Below, piece by piece: positions 1 through 5,231 of a stretch of 5,231 nt of DNA. Under the pieces are notes generated by a model, which was not told the origin of the DNA, made no database searches, and saw only the letters and a list, made by a program, of their open reading frames with translations. Made by a program: the position numbers and the translations under genes. Origin of the DNA: an uncultured Alphaproteobacteria bacterium (GTDB taxonomy: Bacteria > Pseudomonadota > Alphaproteobacteria > GCA-2731375); contig CAJWZI010000154.1 in the NCBI GenBank assembly GCA_913049615.1, positions 1 to 5,231 of the forward strand, read 5' to 3'. Positions within the stretch are counted from its first letter, which is position 1; every line of letters begins with the position of its first letter.

Positions 1-30
1 CGAGCCCGACTACAGTAGACACAGGTGGAG

Positions 31-117
31 ATGAGAGTAACCAAATTCGCCATCGTTGAGGTCGTCGCCGCAAATTCGGCTGGGCGGAAACCAAATTTTT
101 CGATGTCGGGAGAATAA
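31..117 (+). CDS. Possible 28-aa leader ORF or remnant upstream of the LLM oxidoreductase
   Basis: A short frame runs from ATG at 31 to TAA at 115-117 and reads MRVTKFAIVEVVAANSAG followed by ten more residues. Its stop overlaps the start of the oxidoreductase as TAATG, the geometry used for translational coupling. Its start also overlaps a TGA (32-34) that closes an open frame entering from the left edge. AGGTGGAG (23-30) lies directly before the ATG, which is too close for an ideal ribosome site. The peptide segment FAIVEV resembles the N-terminus of the downstream protein (FGIIEV), so it could be a decayed copy of a luciferase-like N-terminus or a small leader peptide. It could also be chance. 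No known family is recognised. Confidence 0.22.
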   Translation: MRVTKFAIVEVVAANSAGRKPNFSMSGE

Positions 118-1148
118 TGATTATGCAAGCCCGGTTTGGCATTATCGAAGTTCCACGCAGCATTGCCTCCACCATCGAGCATGCCCTGATGGCCGAGGCA
201 GCCGGCTTCGACTGGTTCGGCGTAGCGGATTCTCAATCCTTGTTCCGGGAGTTATTCGTCACCTTAGGTGTGGCAGGTCAGGCAACCAAGAAAGTCATGA
301 TTGGCCCCACCGTGACAAATTCCCTCACCCGGCACCCAGCTGTCATGGCATCGGCCATTGCCAGCGTGCAGGAAATTACCAATGGGCGAGCCATACTTGG
401 CCTCGGCACTGGAGACAGTGCTCTCTATAACCTGAACGAACGACCTAAAGGCCTGAAAGGATTGCGGGATTATATCACCACCGTCCAGTCCTTGTTGCAG
501 GGTGATCATGCCAATTTCGGCGGGCGGGATATCCATACCAAATGGATCAGAGACCATGATATTAAGCCAGTTCCCATCTATATCGCAGCTGAAGGTCCCA
601 AGACCCTGGAACTGGCCGGAGAAATTTGTGATGGCGTGATATGCGGAATGGGCTTTTCTCCTGAAGTCGCGGAATTGACGCTTGAACATTTGACCGTTGG
701 CGCGCAAAGGGCCGGTCGTTCTCTGCAAGACATCGACATATGGGCCATGACCCGCGTTAATGTGGGTCCAGATCGCGGCACACTGATCAATGAAATTCGC
801 ATGGAACTGGCCTCCACTGCCCACCACGCCTTCCGTTTTACCCAGGAAGGTAAGCTGATACCAACAAAATTCGCGGAGACCATTCGCCGGGTACAGACTG
901 GGTACAGCCCTGCCAACCACGAAGATCTGGGCGAGTCGCCGAATGCCGGACTAATGGGTGATACGGATTTCCTGGAGTATATGGTAAATCGTTTCGCCAT
1001 TGTCGGCACGGCAGATGAATGTGTCGAACGTATCCAGGCGATCCGGGCTAATGGCATACACCAGTTCATCTTTACCGGTTTCGTGGACAAGCGTGCTGCC
1101 TTAATCAAGGCCCTAGGTGACACGGTGTTCCCGAAGTGCCGAAACTAG
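117..1148 (+). CDS. LLM class flavin-dependent oxidoreductase (luciferase-like, MER-type)
   Basis: A 343-residue protein of the bacterial luciferase-like TIM-barrel superfamily (PF00296), whose members use reduced FMN or coenzyme F420. The first strand is ARFGIIEVP (5-13). A conserved block follows with VTNSLTRHPAVMASA (66-80) and GRAILGLGTGDSA (90-102), the pattern typical of the methylenetetrahydromethanopterin-reductase-like branch. PVPIYIAAEGPKTLELAGEICDGVI (151-175) is the late-barrel flavin-phosphate region, and FAIVGTADECVERI (293-306) is the usual C-terminal signature. The length is normal and there is no signal peptide, so it is cytoplasmic. GGGAG at 108-112 lies 4 nt before ATG 117 and 10 nt before a second ATG at 123, so either could be used; 117 gives the TAATG overlap with the preceding short frame. 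The family is clear, but the cofactor (FMN or F420) and substrate cannot be read from sequence. It is convergent with the CoA-transferase/hydrolase pair, so it is not in their operon. Confidence 0.93.
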   Translation: MIMQARFGIIEVPRSIASTIEHALMAEAAGFDWFGVADSQSLFRELFVTLGVAGQATKKVMIGPTVTNSLTRHPAVMASAIASVQEITNGRAILGLGTGDSALYNLNERPKGLKGLRDYITTVQSLLQGDHANFGGRDIHTKWIRDHDIKPVPIYIAAEGPKTLELAGEICDGVICGMGFSPEVAELTLEHLTVGAQRAGRSLQDIDIWAMTRVNVGPDRGTLINEIRMELASTAHHAFRFTQEGKLIPTKFAETIRRVQTGYSPANHEDLGESPNAGLMGDTDFLEYMVNRFAIVGTADECVERIQAIRANGIHQFIFTGFVDKRAALIKALGDTVFPKCRN

Positions 1149-1259
1149 ACCGTTCCGTCTCGGAAGGGCTCTCAATGCCCAGGGCGTCGAGTTGCTGCGC
1201 GCCGTTCTGACTGGTTAGGGGTTGCAAATCTACGGCGCCTTGGCACGAAATACCCCCAA
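1149..1259. other. Convergent intergenic gap with weak inverted repeats
   Basis: These 111 bases separate the 3' ends of the plus-strand oxidoreductase and the minus-strand CoA-transferase. Two inverted repeats are visible. TTCCG-TCT-CGGAA (1153-1165) is a 5-bp stem with a 3-nt loop right after the oxidoreductase stop. GCGCCGT (1199-1205) pairs with ACGGCGC (1232-1238), a 7-bp stem with a 26-nt loop. Neither is followed by a T-run on either strand, so neither is a standard intrinsic terminator. Termination here may be Rho-dependent or rely on these weak structures in both directions. No gene is apparent. Confidence 0.25.
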
Positions 1260-2405
1260 TTACGCCTTAGATCTCAGGGTGGCCAGCACCTCCTTTGAAT
1301 GTTCGCCCAAGGCCGGCACCTTGGGCACAACACCCACCGTGCCGTCAGAAAACTGAAACGGTGGATTGGGCACATTGAAACCACCTTCGGTGTTGTCAAC
1401 ATGCACCATCAGGCCGCGGGCCACGCTTTGCGGATCTGTCATGGCTTCGCCAATCGTTCTGTAACGGGAACAGGGAACACCAGCTGCCAGCAATTCGTCC
1501 TCTGCCGCGCGCGATGTGCGCTGCGAGGTCCAATCCTCCATAACCTGGACTACCTTAGGCCAATTCTCTCGGCGAGCGGCAACAGAAATGAAACGGGGAT
1601 CAGTGAGCCATTCAGCATGACCCATGGCATGCGCCATATCCCTAAAATTCCGAGGTGTGACTGGTGTTACGATGACAAAGCCGTCAAGGGTCCGGGTCGG
1701 CGAATACAATATTTTTGGCTGATCAGGTGGATTTTGCGCGATCTGGCATTCGTGAACCAGCAAATTAATCATGGAATCCATTAAGGCCACGTCGATGAAT
1801 TGCCCCCCACCATGGCGGTCCCTTCCCAATAAAGCGGTTTGAATTGCACCAAAACCATAGGTTCCCGCCAGAACATCCGCGATGAATATGCCGCTCTTTT
1901 CCGGCCGTGTCAGTTCATCCTGATATTCCAACTGCGCCTGATCAAATCCACTCGCGGCATGCACGATAGGGGCATAGGCAGGGTCGGCGGCCCGGGGGCC
2001 TGTCTGGCCAAAGCCTGAAATTGCACAATAAATCAAATCCGGATGATCGTCGGCCAAACGGCTGTAATTCAAGCTAAGACGATCCATTACGCCAGGCCGA
2101 AAATTTTCTACCACTACGTCCGCGCTCGCCACCAGATCAAAAGCCGCCTTGTGCCCCTCATCACTGCGCAGATCGAGCACAACGCTTTTCTTACCGCAAT
2201 TTAGATGGCCGAAATAGCTGCTGACACCATCACTCATCGGTGTTGCTTTGCGGATGTAGTCACCGTCGTCCGTTTCAATCTTAATCACCTCAGCGCCACA
2301 GTCCGCCAGCAGACGGGCACAATATGGGCCGGCAATCATGGTCGTAAAATCAATTACCCGTAACCCTGCCAAGGGCGGCTTGGAAAGATCATTTACCATA
2401 TTCAT
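1260..2405 (-). CDS. CaiB/BaiF family III CoA-transferase
   Basis: About 381 residues from the ATG at 2405, normal for family III CoA-transferases (PF02515), which move CoA between carboxylic acids through an aspartyl-CoA anhydride. Family marks in order: PLAGLRVIDFT near the N-terminus, GPYCARLLADCGAEVIKIE (26-44), NCGKKSVVLDL (69-79), ENFRPG (100-105), SGFGQTGP (130-137), and FIADVLAGTYG with D177 as the expected catalytic aspartate. Next come GGGQFIDVALMDS (199-211), GVPCSRYRTIGEAMTDPQ in the C-terminal part and the terminal PALGEHSKEVLATL. It is cytoplasmic, with no signal peptide. The frame opens upstream to a GTG at 2420, but no ribosome site precedes that. GGA at 2409-2411 sits 3 nt before ATG 2405 and 9 nt before ATG 2399, so 2405 or 2399 is more likely. 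It lies just after the hydrolase stop (2427-2429) and is probably co-transcribed. The tetraglycine loop of formyl-CoA:oxalate CoA-transferase is not seen, so that specific function is not supported. The acid substrate is unknown. Confidence 0.93.
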   Translation of the reverse strand: MNMVNDLSKPPLAGLRVIDFTTMIAGPYCARLLADCGAEVIKIETDDGDYIRKATPMSDGVSSYFGHLNCGKKSVVLDLRSDEGHKAAFDLVASADVVVENFRPGVMDRLSLNYSRLADDHPDLIYCAISGFGQTGPRAADPAYAPIVHAASGFDQAQLEYQDELTRPEKSGIFIADVLAGTYGFGAIQTALLGRDRHGGGQFIDVALMDSMINLLVHECQIAQNPPDQPKILYSPTRTLDGFVIVTPVTPRNFRDMAHAMGHAEWLTDPRFISVAARRENWPKVVQVMEDWTSQRTSRAAEDELLAAGVPCSRYRTIGEAMTDPQSVARGLMVHVDNTEGGFNVPNPPFQFSDGTVGVVPKVPALGEHSKEVLATLRSKA

Positions 2406-2426
2406 AAATCCAAAATTCACTACAGA

Positions 2427-4034
2427 TCAAATCTGGGCAGCCATCCCGTCTCCGGACGGATCCGAACCGCCATCCAACTTGCCATCAATGATGCGGATAG
2501 CCTGAAGGACGGGCATCATATAACTGACCGCATGCCGAAAAGTGGGGTATCCCCGCGCCTGTAATTCTCGTTCGGTTGACCGAAAAATACGGTTCGTTAT
2601 TTCAATCGTGTCAGATGTGGCTGTGAAACGTGGTGCAAGCACGGCTTCCTGTGCCGTCATATTAAAATCGACCACATTAAGGATAGCCTGCAGGTTGCCC
2701 ATAGTGATGGTGGTGCCACCGGGGGACCCAACTAGAAAGAATGGTTTGTCATCTCTAAAGACGATGGTAGGCGACAGGGCAGTGAAACGGGCCTTTCCCG
2801 GCGCCAATGATCCGGCATGCCCGGGGCGAGGATCGAACACCATCATACAATTGTTGTACATGAAGCCCAGACCTTCAGTCACCACGCCTGAACTGGATCC
2901 CAAAGAATGGGTCATCGAAACGCAGTTACCTGCCGTATCGGCGACGCAAATATGGGTCGTTTCCTTGCTTTCGCCGCCACTTTGCATGCGCGGCACCGAC
3001 GTCATTTCGCCGCGCTTGATACGTTCAGACATGGTTTTGGCGTAGTCCTTGGACATCAATTCATCGAAGGGGATATTAAAAAAACGAGGGTCACCCATGC
3101 GGGTGTCCTTATCCACTGTAGCGATCTTCATGGCCTCTGATACCGTCGCGATGTAATCGGCTGAGTTATGTCCCATGGCGGTGAGATCGAAGTTCTCGAG
3201 AATATTCAACATCAGTACGATCATTAGGCCGCCGCCGGGCGGTTGGTTGGTCGCGACACGATTACCCCGATAGGTCGTCCACAATGGATCTATGGTTTCC
3301 GTTTCGCAGGATTTGAGGTCCTCCAGTGTAATCAAGCCGCCATTAGCGCGCATATCTGCGTCAATCTGTTGTGCGATTTTTCCGGTGTAAAATTCGTCCA
3401 CGCCATGCTCGGCGATGCGGCGGTACGTCCGTCCCATGTCCGGATTTCGCAAGATCTCGCCGATTTCAAAAAGGCCACCATCAGACTTTGTATAGATCTT
3501 GGCCGTGGCCGGATCGTCCGTCAGCCCACGTATGCGGGCTATACGCCCCGCCTCGGCGCCCCGTTTCCAAAAGCCGCTAACCGCCGGCCTGACAGCAAAT
3601 CCCTCCTCGCAATATTGAATCGCTGGCCCCAGAACCTCCGCCAGAGTGCGCGTGCCGTAGAGACGCATGGCCTGGTCGAAAGCCTTGATGGTCAATGGCG
3701 TAGTCATGGATTGATAGCCGATTTCATTCAGCTTGCCCTTGAGAATGAAACCAAATCCATCGTCACATTCCCGGTCGATGATGCCTTCCCACATCTCAGG
3801 CTTAGTCGCCAGTGGTGCGCGTCCATGAAAATCAATACAGGTATGCACACCCCGGTCGGCGAGATACAGATGCATTGAGCCAAATCCGGCAATGCCGCAC
3901 ATTTGTGGATCCACAGCTGTTTGCACCAATGCGGCGCCGATGGCTGCGTCTACTACGTTGCCGCCGTCCCTAAGAATGTCCAAGCCTGTTTCCGCCGCCT
4001 CCGGCTGGGGAGCGACAACCATGCCTTTTGTCAT
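2427..4034 (-). CDS. Gamma-glutamyltranspeptidase-superfamily Ntn-hydrolase, cytoplasmic, probably altered specificity
   Basis: A 535-residue proenzyme of the GGT family (PF01019), close to the usual length. It opens directly with the family core (GMVVAPQPEAAETGLDILRDGGN, 4-26, then VDAAI) and has no signal peptide, unlike periplasmic E. coli GGT, so it should act in the cytoplasm. KETTHICVADTAGN (357-370) holds the autoprocessing and nucleophile threonine, T359; cleavage before it would give a large subunit of about 358 and a small one of 177 residues. GSPGG (436-440) supplies the oxyanion glycines. Hand alignment to E. coli GGT replaces the gamma-glutamyl contacts: R114 by H70, N411 by G379, Q430 by C396, D433 by V399, and S462/S463 by T418/A419. 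The lid segment is about 10 residues shorter. This suggests an acylase or amidohydrolase; HpxW oxamate amidohydrolase and YwrD are known cytoplasmic relatives. GAGG (4044-4047) lies 9 nt before the ATG. It is the first gene of a likely two-gene operon with the CoA-transferase. Confidence 0.93.
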   Translation of the reverse strand: MTKGMVVAPQPEAAETGLDILRDGGNVVDAAIGAALVQTAVDPQMCGIAGFGSMHLYLADRGVHTCIDFHGRAPLATKPEMWEGIIDRECDDGFGFILKGKLNEIGYQSMTTPLTIKAFDQAMRLYGTRTLAEVLGPAIQYCEEGFAVRPAVSGFWKRGAEAGRIARIRGLTDDPATAKIYTKSDGGLFEIGEILRNPDMGRTYRRIAEHGVDEFYTGKIAQQIDADMRANGGLITLEDLKSCETETIDPLWTTYRGNRVATNQPPGGGLMIVLMLNILENFDLTAMGHNSADYIATVSEAMKIATVDKDTRMGDPRFFNIPFDELMSKDYAKTMSERIKRGEMTSVPRMQSGGESKETTHICVADTAGNCVSMTHSLGSSSGVVTEGLGFMYNNCMMVFDPRPGHAGSLAPGKARFTALSPTIVFRDDKPFFLVGSPGGTTITMGNLQAILNVVDFNMTAQEAVLAPRFTATSDTIEITNRIFRSTERELQARGYPTFRHAVSYMMPVLQAIRIIDGKLDGGSDPSGDGMAAQI

Positions 4035-4043
4035 TTTTCGTTA

Positions 4044-4047
4044 CCTC
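4044..4047 (-). promoter_or_regulatory. Ribosome binding site of the GGT-like gene
   Basis: On the minus strand GAGG is followed by TAACGAAAA (9 nt) and the ATG at 4034. A second, stronger AGGAG (4051-4055) lies too far upstream for this start and only 1 nt before an ATG-AGG-TAA triplet series (4049-4041), a two-codon start-stop frame. The GAGG of the real ribosome site overlaps that mini-frame. Confidence 0.6.
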
Positions 4048-4068
4048 ATACTCCTGGCTCACCGGCAT

Positions 4069-4097
4069 GTTATCGTGCAATGAAAGGTCCATGCCAA
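4069..4097 (-). promoter_or_regulatory. Putative sigma70-type promoter for the hydrolase/CoA-transferase operon
   Basis: Reading the minus strand, TTGGCA (4097-4092, 5 of 6 matches to TTGACA) is followed after exactly 17 nt by GATAAC (4074-4069, 4 of 6 matches to TATAAT). The transcript would start near 4062 and give a leader of roughly 28 nt before the ATG at 4034. Position, spacing and orientation fit the first gene of the operon. It rests on consensus matching by eye only. Confidence 0.45.
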
Positions 4098-4100
4098 CGC

Positions 4101-4129
4101 TTTACACACACCCCAACCGTGAGGACAAT
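4101..4129 (+). promoter_or_regulatory. Putative sigma70-type promoter for the beta-propeller gene
   Basis: TTTACA (4101-4106, 5 of 6 matches to TTGACA) is followed after 17 nt by GACAAT (4124-4129, 4 of 6 matches to TATAAT). The start would fall near 4136, leaving a leader of about 20 nt that contains the ribosome site at 4144-4148. Its -35 box is only 3 nt from the -35 box of the opposing promoter. The assignment is by eye. Confidence 0.4.
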
Positions 4130-4143
4130 AACGGATCAAAAGC

Positions 4144-4148
4144 GGGAG
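4144..4148 (+). promoter_or_regulatory. Ribosome binding site that sets the beta-propeller start
   Basis: GGGAG lies 6 nt before the ATG at 4155, ideal spacing. It decides between this start and the ATG at 3903 in the same frame, which would put an 84-codon extension antisense over the 5' end of the hydrolase gene. The propeller fold begins immediately after ATG 4155, which agrees. Confidence 0.75.
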
Positions 4149-4154
4149 TCGACA

Positions 4155-5147
4155 ATGAGAGTTTTAGCGGGCACTAGCAAAGGCATATTTGTCGTCAACG
4201 ACGGCATGACCCATCAGTTGTTAGAAAGCCGGGGCGTAAGGGATTTGGTCTGTCATGATGGACGTCTGTTCGCTGGCACGGGTGCGGGCCTTTACATCTC
4301 CGACGATGATGGCAAGACCTGGATCCTATCGGGTCTTGAGGATTACGAAGTCTGGCAAATTCGCAGTGGTGGAGAAGGGGTCTTTTACGCAGCGACGCAA
4401 CCGGCCGCGCTATTCCGCAGCGAGGATGGAGGGTCTAGCTGGTTGGAAGTTACTTCCTTCACGGAACATCCCGAGGCTTCGAAATGGTGCATACCCTTAA
4501 CGCCCCCACTGCCTGGCCGATCACGTGCCCTGGTTATAGATCAGGATAATCCTAAGCGTATTTGGGTGGGCGTGGAGGTCGGCGGCATCATGCAAAGCGA
4601 TGATGGCGGAGAATCCTGGTCTTTTACAATGCCGGGTGATAATCCCGATTTGCATATGATGTTCGCCCAGCCTGGCCAGTCGGATACTCTTTACGCCTCC
4701 ACGGGGTACGGCCGCCCCAACGGTATAGCTGAAATGATCGAAGGCAATGCTGGCGTGTTTCGCTCCGAAGATGGCGGGGCCAGTTGGCAATACGCCTGGG
4801 AAGGTATCACACCTCGCTATTCCCGACCCATGTGTATAGATCATCGCCCACCCCATGGGTTGACGGTGGCCTGCGCACCAACGGCGTTTTCGTCTTATAA
4901 GGACGAGGGCGGCGCTGGCGCCATGTTATTGCGTTCCGAGGACCGGGGAAATTCTTGGCGCTCCCTATGTGACGGAGCCCATACTCCCAGCAGGGGCAAC
5001 ATTCATGGCCTTGCAACCGACAGCGAGTGCGTTGGCGGAGTTGTCATTGGAACCGATGACGGTGAGGTCTGGCGGGTCAGCAATGATGCCCAATGGACAG
5101 CGTTGGCCGACAACCTCCCGGCGGTCCTGTCCGCGATTACACTTTAG
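4155..5147 (+). CDS. WD40/YVTN/BNR-like (Asp-box) beta-propeller protein
   Basis: A 330-residue protein made of BNR/Asp-box repeats, the S-x-D-x-G-x-x-W hairpins found in sialidases, sortilins and photosystem assembly factor YCF48-like propellers. Five canonical boxes are visible: SDDDGKTW (49-56), SEDGGSSW (89-96), SDDGGESW (148-155), SEDGGASW (204-211) and SEDRGNSW (261-268). A degenerate repeat follows (GTDDGEVW, 299-306). Hydrophobic strands such as IWVGVEVGGIMQ and TLYAST precede boxes, as expected of propeller blades. The protein starts directly with a blade strand (MRVLAGTSKGIFVV) and lacks a signal peptide or membrane segment, so a cytoplasmic location is likely, unusual for a sialidase-like protein. 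No sialidase arginine triad or FRIP-type motif is evident, so glycosidase activity is not supported. It could be a scaffold, ligand-binding or sensor protein. It is transcribed divergently from the hydrolase/CoA-transferase operon, which hints at shared regulation. Confidence 0.88.
   Translation: MRVLAGTSKGIFVVNDGMTHQLLESRGVRDLVCHDGRLFAGTGAGLYISDDDGKTWILSGLEDYEVWQIRSGGEGVFYAATQPAALFRSEDGGSSWLEVTSFTEHPEASKWCIPLTPPLPGRSRALVIDQDNPKRIWVGVEVGGIMQSDDGGESWSFTMPGDNPDLHMMFAQPGQSDTLYASTGYGRPNGIAEMIEGNAGVFRSEDGGASWQYAWEGITPRYSRPMCIDHRPPHGLTVACAPTAFSSYKDEGGAGAMLLRSEDRGNSWRSLCDGAHTPSRGNIHGLATDSECVGGVVIGTDDGEVWRVSNDAQWTALADNLPAVLSAITL
4299..4958 (+). repeat. Five Asp-box coding repeats inside the beta-propeller gene
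   Basis: The five canonical Asp boxes begin at 4299, 4419, 4596, 4764 and 4935 and each spans 24 nt. Spacings are 120, 177, 168 and 171 nt, so the last four are near-regular at about 57 residues per blade, while the first gap is about 40 residues. The protein motif is conserved; the DNA is only partly so, which points to old repeats rather than recent duplication. Confidence 0.8.
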
Positions 5148-5188
5148 GTGGCTCCATCACGCCAAATCTATCAACACAAATTCTAAGC

Positions 5189-5200
5189 CCAATCGATTGG
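5189..5200. promoter_or_regulatory. Perfect 12-bp palindrome in the right-end intergenic region
   Basis: CCAATCGATTGG is a perfect palindrome 41 nt after the propeller stop codon. It is flanked at a distance by a further inverted pair, CCAAAT (5162-5167) and ATTTGG (5215-5220). Perfect palindromes of this size before a gene often bind dimeric regulators, but the downstream gene is outside the window. There is no spacer for an RNA hairpin loop and no T-run, so a terminator is less likely. Nothing else is seen in 5148-5231. Confidence 0.3.
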
Positions 5201-5231
5201 AAGTTGAGCACTTAATTTGGACCGACCAAGA

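Noticed and set aside
2..34. The 3' end of an upstream gene closing with TGA at 32-34
   Set aside because: Only ten codons are visible and no motif can be recognised; the ATGA overlap is noted but is not enough to annotate a gene.
264..920. A long open frame on the minus strand across the LLM gene
   Set aside because: It lies antisense within a clearly recognised gene, has no recognisable family, and is explained as a shadow of biased codon use.
1199..1238. An intrinsic terminator between the convergent genes
   Set aside because: The 7-bp stem has a 26-nt loop and no T-run on either strand, so only a weak inverted repeat is claimed.
1260..2405. Formyl-CoA:oxalate CoA-transferase (frc), tempting beside an HpxW-like hydrolase
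   Set aside because: The glycine-rich loop typical of Frc is not visible and no oxalyl-CoA decarboxylase gene is present in the window.
3243..3878. A 211-codon open frame on the plus strand inside the GGT-like gene
   Set aside because: It is the antisense shadow of a well-supported coding region, with low-plausibility composition and no ribosome site.
2427..4034. Naming the hydrolase ggt and calling it a glutathione hydrolase
   Set aside because: The family is right, but the gamma-glutamyl-binding residues are replaced and there is no export signal, so the specific function is not supported.
3903..4154. An 84-codon N-terminal extension of the propeller frame starting at 3903
   Set aside because: It runs antisense over the hydrolase gene, has no propeller-like or signal sequence, and ATG 4155 has an ideal ribosome site and begins the fold.
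4155..5147. Annotation of the propeller as an exo-alpha-sialidase
   Set aside because: Asp boxes are structural and occur in many non-enzymatic propellers. The sialidase arginine triad and FRIP-type motif are not evident and there is no secretion signal.

Overview
The window holds four complete protein-coding genes of bacterial type, densely packed, with moderate GC, good Shine-Dalgarno sites before most starts and no RNA gene, insertion sequence or CRISPR array that I can see. The families present (luciferase-like flavin monooxygenase, family III CoA-transferase, cytoplasmic gamma-glutamyltranspeptidase-like hydrolase, Asp-box beta-propeller) are typical of metabolically versatile free-living bacteria. 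A proteobacterium, perhaps an alphaproteobacterium, or another marine or soil heterotroph is plausible. The sequence does not fix the taxon.

Layout from left to right. Positions 1-116 hold the upstream edge, with a possible 28-codon reading frame whose stop overlaps the next start (TAATG). Positions 117-1148 (+) encode a luciferase-like, methylene-H4MPT-reductase-like flavin/F420 oxidoreductase. It converges on a minus-strand pair across a 111-bp gap (1149-1259) that has only weak inverted repeats. The pair is a GGT-superfamily Ntn-hydrolase (4034 down to 2427) followed almost immediately by a CaiB/BaiF family III CoA-transferase (2405 down to 1260), so they are very probably one operon. A 120-bp divergent spacer (4035-4154) carries two good sigma70-like promoter matches, back to back. 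The right-hand one leads to a cytoplasmic Asp-box beta-propeller gene (4155-5147, +). The last 84 bases are non-coding as far as can be seen and contain a perfect 12-bp palindrome.

How they may work together (inference): the hydrolase cleaves an amide or other acyl substrate inside the cell, and the co-transcribed CoA-transferase activates the released carboxylic acid as a CoA thioester. The divergent propeller could be co-regulated with them. The flavin oxidoreductase is on another transcript and may belong to the same catabolic locus or only be adjacent.

The most notable observation concerns the GGT-like enzyme. It keeps the autoprocessing/catalytic Thr-Thr-His and the oxyanion Gly-Gly, but by hand alignment it has replaced the residues that hold the gamma-glutamyl group in E. 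coli GGT and has a much shorter lid segment. It is therefore probably not a true gamma-glutamyltransferase.
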